Below, piece by piece: positions 9,079 to 17,646 of a stretch of DNA of 64,000 nucleotides. Position 1 is the stretch's first letter; each line of letters begins with the position of its first letter. The position numbers were made by a program, and so were the translations under genes. The notes beneath the pieces are model-generated. The model was not told the DNA's origin. It saw only the letters and a program-made list of their open reading frames with translations, and did no database searches. Location of the stretch: positions 1 to 64,000 of the forward strand of contig JBFLYD010000058.1 in the NCBI GenBank assembly GCA_040756905.1, in the 5' to 3' direction. Source of the stretch: Acidobacteriota bacterium. Its GTDB lineage: Bacteria; Acidobacteriota; Aminicenantia; JBFLYD01.

Positions 9079-10492
9079 TTTAGGTTCAATATTATCTGAA
9101 ATTTTTTTATCGATTGTCTCTTTTTTAATATTGATTCTTGACCCATTTCTTTCAAAAGAAAAAAAGAGGATTGTCCCGTATATAGCCCTTTCAGGTCTGG
9201 CAATTTCATTTTTCATACTATTTTTTCAGAAAAAAGGTGAATCTTTTTTCTTTGAAGCTTTAACACTCGATAACTTTTCTCTTTTTTTTAAATCGATATT
9301 CCTTATTTCATCTGTTATTGCAATTTTATTCTCAATAAGATTTCTAAATGATGAGAAATTTCAGCTTTCCGAATACTATTTCTTTATTCTCCTGTGCACT
9401 GTGGGAATGATGTTTATGGCCTCCTCTATCGACTTAATTTCCATATTTATAAGTTATGAGCTTATGGCTATCAGTTCCTATGTTCTTTCAGGCTATCTGA
9501 AGAAAGATTTGAGGTCGAATGAAGCAGGCTTAAAATATTTTATCTTAGGGACTCTTTCTACTGGAATTTTTCTATTTGGACTTTCCTTTGTATTTGGATT
9601 ATCAGGAAACACTTCTCTTAAAGCTATATCCACAAATTTAGTTGTCCTCGGAAAGAATCCATACCTTATATTCACAATGCTTATCGTTTCATCAGCTCTA
9701 TTTTTTAAAATCGCTGCTGTTCCTTTTCACATGTGGACACCTGATGTGTATGAAGGAGCTCCAACTCCTGTAACTCTTTTTATTTCGACAGGCCCAAAAG
9801 CAGCCTCTTTTGCAATTTTTTTGAGGATATTCCTGGAAGCTTTCTCATCCTTAAGTAGCGAATGGAGAACACTCATTGCCTGGGTCTCTTTTTTTACGAT
9901 GACATATGGAAATTTTGCAGCTTTAACTCAAAAGAGCTTGAAAAGGATGCTTGCATATTCATCGATAGCCCATGCAGGATATATACTTATAGGGTTTGCA
10001 GCAGGAGGAGACTTTGGGGAGCCAGGAATTTTATTCTACCTTCTTGCATACCTTTTCATGAACTCAGCTGCTTTTGGATTGATATTATTTTTGAAAAAGG
10101 GAGATAAATGGGGAGAAGATGTTGATGATTTCAATGGCCTTGCCAAGAATTCTCTTTTATTTTCTTTTGCGATAGTAATAATTTTAATGTCTCTTGTTGG
10201 AATCCCACCAACAGGAGGGTTTTTTGGAAAATATTTTATCTTCTCCTCTGCAATAAAAGAGGGACTTGTATGGCTTGCAGTTGCTGGGGTGTTGAATTCA
10301 GCAATATCTCTTTTCTATTATTTCAGAATCGGCCAGGCTGTTTTCATGAAAGAACCCTCAGAGGAGGTTAAATTCTCTCCATCCCCATCTCTATCCATAG
10401 CCTTAGGAATTGCAGTATTAGCCATTTTAATCTTAGGTATTTTCCCCCAGCCCTTTGCAGTCCTTTCAAAATCCTCCACCCTCCTCCCCTAA
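9056..10492 (+). CDS. nuoN: NADH-quinone oxidoreductase subunit N (NuoN), antiporter-like pump
   Basis: Third antiporter-like subunit, 478 residues with about 14 helices; it closes the operon. It is recognised by SYELMAISSYVLSGY near residue 135 (pumping Glu), FHMWTPDVYEGAPTPVT near 228 and KRMLAYSSIAHAGYILIG near 296. I chose the ATG at 9056 over an earlier TTG at 9044 because GGAGA at 9046-9050 is well placed for it. It overlaps the nuoM end by 23 bases. No nuoE, nuoF or nuoG follows, so this complex has no NADH module encoded here. Confidence 0.94.
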   Translation: MLSSIAGDLGSILSEIFLSIVSFLILILDPFLSKEKKRIVPYIALSGLAISFFILFFQKKGESFFFEALTLDNFSLFFKSIFLISSVIAILFSIRFLNDEKFQLSEYYFFILLCTVGMMFMASSIDLISIFISYELMAISSYVLSGYLKKDLRSNEAGLKYFILGTLSTGIFLFGLSFVFGLSGNTSLKAISTNLVVLGKNPYLIFTMLIVSSALFFKIAAVPFHMWTPDVYEGAPTPVTLFISTGPKAASFAIFLRIFLEAFSSLSSEWRTLIAWVSFFTMTYGNFAALTQKSLKRMLAYSSIAHAGYILIGFAAGGDFGEPGILFYLLAYLFMNSAAFGLILFLKKGDKWGEDVDDFNGLAKNSLLFSFAIVIILMSLVGIPPTGGFFGKYFIFSSAIKEGLVWLAVAGVLNSAISLFYYFRIGQAVFMKEPSEEVKFSPSPSLSIALGIAVLAILILGIFPQPFAVLSKSSTLLP

Positions 10493-10573
10493 AATCAATT
10501 CTCTTAAATCAATCCTACAGACTCAATTAACCAAACCTCGATTAACTAATACAAATACAATAAATAATGTTAC

Positions 10574-10628
10574 ATGTAGGGCAAGGCTTTAGCCTTGCAT
10601 CAGGCAACCCTAAAGGGTTGCCCTACAT
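10574..10628. repeat. REP-like three-stem palindromic element downstream of nuoN
   Basis: An outer stem pairs ATGTAGGGCAA (10574-10584) with TTGCCCTACAT (10618-10628). Two perfect hairpins lie inside: GCAAGGC-TTTA-GCCTTGC (10581-10598) and GGCAACCC-TAAA-GGGTTGCC (10603-10622). The compact cruciform shape is that of a dispersed REP element. It may also protect or terminate the nuo transcript, though no T-run follows. Confidence 0.6.
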
Positions 10629-11135
10629 TTATATAATGTGTTTGCTTTAAAATCCATTTCTTTCTAAATCAAAAAAACGTGGATATCAATTAGACTATTA
10701 TATTTACCTTGCTTTTTCAATTTATCCAAATTTCAAAAATTTTTTCTGCAGTTCCATTTTTTGCCACTAAATATATAATAGAGGAATAAATTAAAACTGA
10801 GGTAAAAAAATATTTAATGTTAAAAGAGGATAAAACAAATTATTTTAATATGTTGCTGAGAGTGGAAAAATGATGCTTGACATGATTTTAGGTTCTGTAG
10901 TTAAATATTTTCAATAAATAGAATGAGGGAAAAGAATAAAAAAATAATTAATATAAAAAATAAAAGAATTTGAAATCACTAAAAATACAAGGTGATGCTG
11001 AATTTATGAAAAAGATTAAAAAGAAAATAACTTTCCAAACTCAAAAGGGGAAAAGAGATGATTTCTAAATGAGATTTAGAAAAAAAATTTTGGAAGAAAA
11101 ATAAAATGTTATTTTCAATTATTTAAATAAATGGA
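10629..11135. other. 507-base AT-rich gap before the CRISPR operon
   Basis: I see no gene, RNA or clear repeat here. The sequence is extremely A-rich after 10900. It should hold the promoter of the CRISPR operon (see the candidate at 10877). Confidence 0.5.
10877..10906 (+). promoter_or_regulatory. candidate promoter of the type III CRISPR operon
   Basis: A perfect TTGACA (10877-10882) is followed after 18 bases by TTAAAT (10901-10906). It is the best sigma-70-like pair in the gap, 230 bases upstream of the first cas gene. The -10 match is weak. Confidence 0.3.
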
Positions 11136-13163
11136 ATGACAATGAAGATAAAAATTATTGTTCCAGTGGGTAAATCATTAATCGAGAAATATAGAGAAGA
11201 CCGATTAGAAAAATTGAAAAATAAAAAGTGCATTAATCTAAACTTATTAAATGCCAATGATAAGACTACTTTAGTGAACGAAATCTGTAATATTTTGAAA
11301 GGAGAAGAAAATCAATTAGTGGCAAATAAAACATTAGATAATAAGTTAAATGAATTTTTTAGCCAATTTCAGAATAATGCTCATCAGGATAGATATCCAT
11401 GTGCAGAAATTCAGAGTCTACTTCTTCTTTTTGAAGAGTTTAAAAGAAATAAAAAAAATGAAATAGCCATTGTCTTCATTCCGACAACTGAGACAGATAA
11501 GTTAGCAGAAAAAATAAAATCTTCTCTTGAAAAATACCAAGAAAGTATAAAAACAAAATATAATTTCGCAAATTTCTGTTTTAAATTTAATGTTATTTCA
11601 GGAGTCAATATTAGCGCAAATTATTCAAGTGATTTCCTTCAAGGATTGTCTTCTTTAGCAGATAAAATAAATAAGGAAATATCTTCCAAAGATTATGACG
11701 AAATTTATGTAAATATTACAGGAGGTTATAAAGGCATAGTACCAATTACATCACTGCTTGGCTTTGTTGATGAAAAGATAAAGGTTTTCTATGCCCATGA
11801 GGAATCGAGAACAGTTATTATAACACCTCCTCTCCCTGTTTCCTGGGACATAAGACGGGTAGATGAAATTAGAGGGATAATTCAACAAGACAAAATTAAT
11901 GGAATGGTTTGGAATATTCTTCCAGAAAGGTGTAAGTTCCTCTATGATCAGTATAATTATTATAAAAGAGGGGCTTTTGGTGAACTTATATATAATTATT
12001 ATATTGAAAATAAAACAAGGAGATATGGTTATGGATATTATCTTATAGAGCAACTTGATAATAATTACAAAAGGATCATTAAGAATAAATTGCCAGATTG
12101 GGAACATCTTTGGATTGGAGATCAAATTCCAGAAACAGTGGAACATGCAAGAGGTCATAGTTTAAGACTCTTAGAAATGGCTTATTATTTATTTAAATAT
12201 TATCCAGAACTTTATAAAAATATAGGAGAGAGTGCAGGTTTATATCTTTTATTATGTGCTATCTGGCTTCATGATATAGGGCATTCTGCTCTTGAATATA
12301 AAGATGATACAAATATCTTACCTATTTCTTTGATGCCATCCTTGGTAAGAGAGTGGCATCATTTCTCTTCTGCACAAATGATTAGAGATGGAAATTATAT
12401 AGAGGATAAGGAAGGTAAAAAATTGGTCGCACTTATTTCAGAATATCATCGCAAAAAAATGCCATTAAATAATAATAATCCGATTAATAATCCTTACTCC
12501 GCAGGAATATTAACCAATAAAATTTGTCCATTAGAAAAAGTTCTTTCTGATAATAGCATTTTTAATCATTTCAAAGGTAAAATTAATAAAGATAATGTTC
12601 TTCTAATCACAGCTCTCCTTCGTCTTCTTGATGCCTGTGATGTTCAAGCAGATAGAGTTATTGACCCCTCATATAAAAAAATGCGTAAACAAAGAACAGA
12701 TATGGAGATAGAATTCTGTAAAAAACAACTTGACAATTTAGATTGCAGTAATAATCAAAAAATTAAAGAGTTTATAAATAAATGCGAAAAAAATACTTTT
12801 ACACAAAATGGGATTAACAAAATAGAAAAGGATTTAAAAGAATTGGTTTGCTCTCTTGCAAAAGAATTCAAAGAAGCCCTAAATGGCTCGGATTGGAATA
12901 AACTTGAGTGTGTAAGTTTAAAAAATAGAATTGTGTTTAAAGCCAAGCAATGGGTTGACTTTGTAAAACATAGTTCAGTAAGATTTGTTTACTTAAAAAG
13001 GGAAACCAATATTTTAAAAGCATTTCTCTTTGCGGAAAAGGATTCAAACCAAGAAATACTTGGGATGATAGAGAACGATATAAAAGGAGAATTGAGCCCT
13101 ATTCAAGGTTATTTAAAAGGAATGGGTATTAATAATTTCGAGATTGAAAAGAAGGAGATTTAA
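11136..13163 (+). CDS. CARF-HD fusion protein, putative cyclic-oligoadenylate-responsive type III CRISPR effector
   Basis: 675 residues in two parts. Residues 1 to about 240 read as a CARF-like Rossmann sensor: an N-terminal strand MKIKIIVPVG and the signature VNITGGYKGIVP (GGYKG at 196-200) followed by LLGF and YAHEE. This is the ligand loop seen in APE2256-type CRISPR proteins. Residues about 320-560 form an HD phosphohydrolase-type domain: EHARGHS near 336-342, LHDIGHS with H379-D380, WHHFSS near 408, YHRKKMP near 434 and LLRLLDACDVQADR near 496. All metal ligands are therefore present. The C-terminal 120 residues are helical. It is the first gene of the cas operon, two bases before cas10, which itself lacks HD. 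I infer a nuclease or phosphohydrolase switched by cyclic oligoadenylate. The start may be ATG 11136 or 11142. Confidence 0.75.
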   Translation: MTMKIKIIVPVGKSLIEKYREDRLEKLKNKKCINLNLLNANDKTTLVNEICNILKGEENQLVANKTLDNKLNEFFSQFQNNAHQDRYPCAEIQSLLLLFEEFKRNKKNEIAIVFIPTTETDKLAEKIKSSLEKYQESIKTKYNFANFCFKFNVISGVNISANYSSDFLQGLSSLADKINKEISSKDYDEIYVNITGGYKGIVPITSLLGFVDEKIKVFYAHEESRTVIITPPLPVSWDIRRVDEIRGIIQQDKINGMVWNILPERCKFLYDQYNYYKRGAFGELIYNYYIENKTRRYGYGYYLIEQLDNNYKRIIKNKLPDWEHLWIGDQIPETVEHARGHSLRLLEMAYYLFKYYPELYKNIGESAGLYLLLCAIWLHDIGHSALEYKDDTNILPISLMPSLVREWHHFSSAQMIRDGNYIEDKEGKKLVALISEYHRKKMPLNNNNPINNPYSAGILTNKICPLEKVLSDNSIFNHFKGKINKDNVLLITALLRLLDACDVQADRVIDPSYKKMRKQRTDMEIEFCKKQLDNLDCSNNQKIKEFINKCEKNTFTQNGINKIEKDLKELVCSLAKEFKEALNGSDWNKLECVSLKNRIVFKAKQWVDFVKHSSVRFVYLKRETNILKAFLFAEKDSNQEILGMIENDIKGELSPIQGYLKGMGINNFEIEKKEI

Positions 13164-13165
13164 AA

Positions 13166-14656
13166 ATGGAAGAAATAGATAAAAATATTATCAAATCTTG
13201 TGAGGAAAATGGTTATATCTCTATAATCGGTTTCGATGCAGATAAGATTCAAGAATATGTCTTTGCTACAAGTAAACCGATAGAGATAGGGGGAGCCAGT
13301 GAGATTGTTCGTGAGTTAAATAAGGATCAGATTTTTAAGTGGATAAAAGAAATTGACAACATGTTAACAGAAGAAAATGTCATATATGCTCATGGAGGAG
13401 GTGGTCTTATTATCTCACCTGTGTCTAACGCAGATAAAATCATAAAAAAGATTGAAGATGAATTTCATAAAGCCTCAGTTACAGCGAGCTTAACTGCAGA
13501 GAAAATTGAAGTTCAAGTCAAAGAAATTGAAAACAATTTTAGCACAATATTTAAACACCTTTCAGAAAAGCTACGCTTTAAAAAGGACCAAAAACTTGCC
13601 ATCAGTAGCTATAGCATTCGGATACCACCCTATTTCAAAAGGTGCGGTTCTTGCGGCGTATATCCTGTTACTCAATATGATTATAAATATCGTGATGAAG
13701 AAGAGAGGTATATCTGCGATTCTTGTTTTAATAAGAGAAAGAAATTTAGAGAAAAAATATTGTCCTCAGGTTTAACGCTTGAAAATATTGTTAAAGAAAA
13801 TAAAGAAAATTCTGAAGAGGATTATCTTGCTATTATTTATGCTGACGGGCATAACACAGGCTCAATTCTGGAAACCTTTACTCTTCCGGAGTTCAGAGAA
13901 TTTCCAGAAAAACTTTATGAAATTAGTAGAGAGATCCTCGAAGATACAATAAATGAATTGAAGCTCAAGCACAGATATATAGCTCCAGTAATAGGTGGAG
14001 ACGATCTTGTCCTGCTTCTTCCAGCTAAAAAGTCTATTCTAGCAATAAGGAAAATCATAGATAAATTTAGAACTCAGATTAAGTTTATTGATAAGCTAAA
14101 GCATCTTTCTCTTGATATTGGTTTGGTTATAGCGAGTCACCATTTCCCAATCCGATATCTTTTTCAATATGTAAATGCTCTTATGAAAAATGCAAAAAGA
14201 TTAGCCTATCAAAAGGATGAAAAATTTACCTTTGATTATTTTGACTATATGGTTATAAAAGGTGGCTCTCCTCTAAATTTGAGTATTGAAGAATTACGAA
14301 GAATTGAATTATTAAGAGAAATATCTCATATAGAGTATCGATTAACATCAAAGCCTTATAAATGGGAGGAATTCAATGATAAAATAATCAAAAGCTTGGA
14401 AGCACTAAATAGGTTTCCCTCGTCTCAACTATATATCGTCCTTGAGCATCTTCTCGAACATCCTGAGGTTGCAAAGCTCAATATTATGTATCAGGTGGCA
14501 AGAAGTGATGAATGGCAGAAAAAGTTAGAAGAAATAACTGGGAATTTTTACTCTTCTGAGTGGGAATCTTTTTTTATAAAAAGGATTAGCCCTACTCAAT
14601 ACGAAACCCCTTTTCTAGATTTAATGGAGCTTTATAAAAGAAAGGTAGAGGTTTAA
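13166..14656 (+). CDS. cas10: Cas10 large subunit of type III effector, HD domain absent
   Basis: 496 residues, much shorter than the 700-900 of typical Cas10. It starts directly at the first palm-like region (ISIIGFDADKIQEYVF, where HD-bearing Cas10 proteins would have about 100-200 more residues ahead). A zinc finger follows (CGSC near 153-156 and CDSC near 175-178). The cyclase palm comes next with AIIYADGHNTG near 221 and the intact GGDD motif at residues 277-280, so cyclic oligoadenylate synthesis from ATP should be possible. The helical C-terminal domain (about 380-496) is present. No HD signature exists at the N terminus, so single-strand DNA cleavage by this subunit is not expected. 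Confidence 0.9.
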   Translation: MEEIDKNIIKSCEENGYISIIGFDADKIQEYVFATSKPIEIGGASEIVRELNKDQIFKWIKEIDNMLTEENVIYAHGGGGLIISPVSNADKIIKKIEDEFHKASVTASLTAEKIEVQVKEIENNFSTIFKHLSEKLRFKKDQKLAISSYSIRIPPYFKRCGSCGVYPVTQYDYKYRDEEERYICDSCFNKRKKFREKILSSGLTLENIVKENKENSEEDYLAIIYADGHNTGSILETFTLPEFREFPEKLYEISREILEDTINELKLKHRYIAPVIGGDDLVLLLPAKKSILAIRKIIDKFRTQIKFIDKLKHLSLDIGLVIASHHFPIRYLFQYVNALMKNAKRLAYQKDEKFTFDYFDYMVIKGGSPLNLSIEELRRIELLREISHIEYRLTSKPYKWEEFNDKIIKSLEALNRFPSSQLYIVLEHLLEHPEVAKLNIMYQVARSDEWQKKLEEITGNFYSSEWESFFIKRISPTQYETPFLDLMELYKRKVEV

Positions 14657-14657
14657 A

Positions 14658-16457
14658 ATGTTAAAATTAAAATTTAAATTAAAAACCGCTCTTTCTATTA
14701 GTGGGTATACCTCTTCTTTATTTTTTGATAAGGCCACTGCCAGAAATGAAGAAGGAATTCCGATAATTCCTGCCACTGCAATAAAGGGTGCTTTAAGGAT
14801 AGAGTATGAGCGTATTTTTCCAAATGACTCAGATACAGATTTAATCTTTGGTAATGAAAATAGAGAATCTATACTTCGTTTCGAAAATGGTGATCTTTCT
14901 GGAGAGTCAGTAGAATTCTTTAAAAAAAGCAAATTAATGTGTTCCATAGGTTATACCTCTCGTATAGGAGTAGCAATCTCGAGAAAGCTGAGAACATCAA
15001 AAGAAGAATATCTATTTAATTTCGAAACAACCGCACCTTTTTTAGGGAATCTCTTATTTGAAGCTCAAGTTAAAAATGAGGAACATTTTGATAGCTCTAT
15101 TAAAGATAAGTTTTTAAGATACCTAAATATTCTTAAAAAAATAGGAATTTTTATTGGTGGTGATAAATCCCGTGGCTGTGGTTATTTTGAATTCGATTTT
15201 GAAGAAGTTTTATCACCTCCTAAAGACAAAAACAGACAAATAACAAAATTAAGTACCTATATAATCCGATTGATTCCAGAAGAGGAATTTCGAGTAAGTT
15301 TTTTGAAACCAAGGGAATTTCTCTATGAATCTATTAACTATATTCCAGGCTCTACATTGCGTGGCGCATTAGCGAAAAAATGGATTGAGGAATATGGCAA
15401 GGATGATATATTTTCCGATACATTTCTTAAAAACCCTATTCATCTTACCCATTTTTATCCCTCCATAGGAAAAGTTATTTCAAAACCAATTCCTCTTTCT
15501 GCTCGGTGCTGTAAAGCATTTCCAGGGTTAGGGATTCGGGCCCCCTCCAGCAGTTGGAAAACCGAAGCTTCTCATGGCATAAGGGATATGTTGATAGAAA
15601 GTTTTATCTTTAAAAAACTTAAGGAAAATGGGGTCAATGTGTTTCTTTCTGATTTTGAAAGGTGTAATTACTGCAATAATCCACTTGATGCAATCGAGGG
15701 TTTCTATGTATGGATTAGCGAATCTCCTCAAAAAATACCAGTGCAGAGCCATTTTGAAACCAAACTCAAGTTAGACCGAAAGCTTATGGCAGCTGAGGAA
15801 GGAAACCTTTATTCCTACGAGGTCTGGGATAAAAAGATAAAAGCCCAAAGAGGATTTACCGAATATTCCTTTGTAGGTCTAATGGATGGAAAAGATACAG
15901 AGGTAATTCAGAAAATATCTGATATTACAGAAATATTTGTGGGTGGAGGAAGAAGCCGTGGCTTTGGCAAAATGAAAATAGAGGTAAGCTCTTATCCAGA
16001 GGAAGGAATTAAGGAAAAATTAGAAGAATTCAATCAAAAACTTAAAAATAGGATTGAAGATATTAGGGGGAATTTAAACATTGCCGGCGAAGATCTATTT
16101 GGATTTGATAAGAAAACCTATTTTTCCATTACCCTATTTTCAGATATTATTCTTCCCTTTAATAAAAGCCTGCATGAGCTGTTAAAAGATAAGATCGACC
16201 AAAATCTTAACATAGAAGCTGGTTTTCTCAGAAGTGGAATTGCTGGTGGATATAATTTTGCCCTGAATATCAGGAAAGAATTAAGAACAACGATTTCTAA
16301 GGGTAGTGTTTTACTCTTATCTACAGAAATGAAAAGGGACGGGCTTATTGGCAAGCTCAAAGATATAGAAAAAGAAGGCTTAGGCTTAAGAATATACGAA
16401 GGCTTTGGCAAGGTTTTTTTTGGTGATAAGTTTCATTTATTATTTGGACAAAAATAA
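14658..16457 (+). CDS. csx10: Csx10-type RAMP protein with an extra N-terminal RAMP domain
   Basis: 599 residues with three RAMP-like units. The first (about 1-190) contains IPATAIKGALRIEYE and the glycine loop GGDKSRGCGYFEF. The second (about 195-440) has YIPGSTLRGALAKKW, the Csx10-style PLSARCCKAFPG segment with a CNYC zinc knuckle, SHGIRDMLIE and the loop VGGGRSRGFGKMKI. The third (about 460-599) has FLRSGIAGGYN and a terminal loop IYEGFGKVFFGD. Csx10 is the Cas5-like subunit of type III-D complexes that grips the crRNA 5' handle. The first unit looks like a fused Cas7-type domain. GAGG lies 8 bases before the ATG. It sits 1 base after cas10. Confidence 0.8.
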   Translation: MLKLKFKLKTALSISGYTSSLFFDKATARNEEGIPIIPATAIKGALRIEYERIFPNDSDTDLIFGNENRESILRFENGDLSGESVEFFKKSKLMCSIGYTSRIGVAISRKLRTSKEEYLFNFETTAPFLGNLLFEAQVKNEEHFDSSIKDKFLRYLNILKKIGIFIGGDKSRGCGYFEFDFEEVLSPPKDKNRQITKLSTYIIRLIPEEEFRVSFLKPREFLYESINYIPGSTLRGALAKKWIEEYGKDDIFSDTFLKNPIHLTHFYPSIGKVISKPIPLSARCCKAFPGLGIRAPSSSWKTEASHGIRDMLIESFIFKKLKENGVNVFLSDFERCNYCNNPLDAIEGFYVWISESPQKIPVQSHFETKLKLDRKLMAAEEGNLYSYEVWDKKIKAQRGFTEYSFVGLMDGKDTEVIQKISDITEIFVGGGRSRGFGKMKIEVSSYPEEGIKEKLEEFNQKLKNRIEDIRGNLNIAGEDLFGFDKKTYFSITLFSDIILPFNKSLHELLKDKIDQNLNIEAGFLRSGIAGGYNFALNIRKELRTTISKGSVLLLSTEMKRDGLIGKLKDIEKEGLGLRIYEGFGKVFFGDKFHLLFGQK

Positions 16458-16469
16458 ATGGAGGTGAAT

Positions 16470-16862
16470 ATGGAAGGTATTTTAGAAAGATTGGAAAGCA
16501 TAGAGAAAAGAAAAGATCACTTGGTGAAAGAAGCAGAAAAACTTTGCAATGACTATGGAAGAGAAAAAATACCTGAAACAGCTCAACTTCAGAACCTTCG
16601 AACCGTTGCCTTTTCGACCTCATCTATTGAAGAGATAAAAAATTACATTAAATACCAGATGGGAAGAATTAAAGAATGGTTCAGTGAAAAAGAAGGAAAG
16701 AAATTTGGTGATGCTCTCATTAAAAAGATTGAAGAAGAAAAAACATATTTTTCAAGTAACCCAGATACAGCTCTTTATTCAATAAGGCTTTTTATCGGCT
16801 ACCTGATAAGGTATGCGAAATACCTTGAAAAAATAGGAGGAGAAGGTGAGAAAAGACCTTAG
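16470..16862 (+). CDS. cas11: type III small subunit (Cas11/Csm2-like)
   Basis: 130 residues, predicted all-helical and highly charged, with no enzyme motif. That is the profile of the small subunit (Csm2/Cmr5 type) that lines the belly of type III complexes and contacts the target RNA. Its position between the Csx10 gene and the Csm3 gene supports this. I chose ATG 16470 rather than 16458 because GGAGG at 16460-16464 lies 5 bases before it. The end overlaps the next gene by 17 bases. Sequence similarity between small subunits is weak, so the call leans on size and context. Confidence 0.65.
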   Translation: MEGILERLESIEKRKDHLVKEAEKLCNDYGREKIPETAQLQNLRTVAFSTSSIEEIKNYIKYQMGRIKEWFSEKEGKKFGDALIKKIEEEKTYFSSNPDTALYSIRLFIGYLIRYAKYLEKIGGEGEKRP

Positions 16863-17646
16863 TAAATTAGAAAGAATTGTAAAACTTGAAGGATGCATTG
16901 AGGTTTTATCAGCCCTTCATATTGGAAAAGGAAGAGCAATTGACGCAGGTGCTTTAAGTGATATGCCAGTTATTAAAGATTTCCCAGGTTATCCTTTCAT
17001 TCCAGGTTCTTCATTTAAGGGTGTTGTTCGCTCATTTATTGAATCCTTTATCCGTGGCTTTAATTCTCCTAATATTAAAACCTGTAATCTTATAGATGAA
17101 GACCACACTAATTGTATTGATCCAAAGGATGAATCAGTTAAAAACATGTCCCCCGAGAAAAAGTTAGAAAAACTCTGTACTGTCTGCGGAATTTTTGGGC
17201 ATCCTTTGGTCGCCTCAAGGATTCGTTTCCTTGACCTTCCAGTTAAAAAAGACACCTGGCATGAGCTAATGTTACAAATCAGAGATGGTGTAGTAATAGA
17301 CAGAGAGTCAGGAGTAGCAAAAGAAGGAGGAAAATATGATTTTGAAACAATACCTGCAGGTGTAAAATTTAAGTTAGAAGTTTTTATAGAAAATCCCGAG
17401 AATTGGGAGTTAGGTCTCCTATTTTTTGCCATCGATAGTTTTAATAATGGTTACGGGTTTTTAGGAGGCAATGCATCAAGAGGCTTAGGAAAGGTAAAAA
17501 TTAATATTGAAAAATGCACGGAAGCAACTCCTCAGACCCTTATTGATAGAAAGATTGAGGAAATAAATGTGGAAGAGTTCAAGAAAAAATGTCTTGAAGA
17601 GTTAAAGAAAAAAGCTGGAGGTGACAATGCAAAATCTGGGTCTTAA
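16846..17646 (+). CDS. csm3: Csm3-type Cas7 backbone RAMP, target-RNA nuclease subunit
   Basis: 266 residues from a GTG start with AGGAGG at 16835-16840. It has the Csm3 layout: LSALHIGKGRAID near 21-33, the SDMPVIKD segment whose D39 aligns with the catalytic Asp of Csm3 by position, YPFIPGSSFKGVVRS near 48-62, a zinc knuckle around CTVCGIFG near 104, and the glycine loop FLGGNASRGLGKVKI near 205-220. Csm3 subunits form the helical backbone on the crRNA and cut target RNA every six bases. With the Asp kept, this copy should cleave. Neighbouring genes code for two more RAMPs of the same type. Confidence 0.85.
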   Translation: MRKDLSKLERIVKLEGCIEVLSALHIGKGRAIDAGALSDMPVIKDFPGYPFIPGSSFKGVVRSFIESFIRGFNSPNIKTCNLIDEDHTNCIDPKDESVKNMSPEKKLEKLCTVCGIFGHPLVASRIRFLDLPVKKDTWHELMLQIRDGVVIDRESGVAKEGGKYDFETIPAGVKFKLEVFIENPENWELGLLFFAIDSFNNGYGFLGGNASRGLGKVKINIEKCTEATPQTLIDRKIEEINVEEFKKKCLEELKKKAGGDNAKSGS

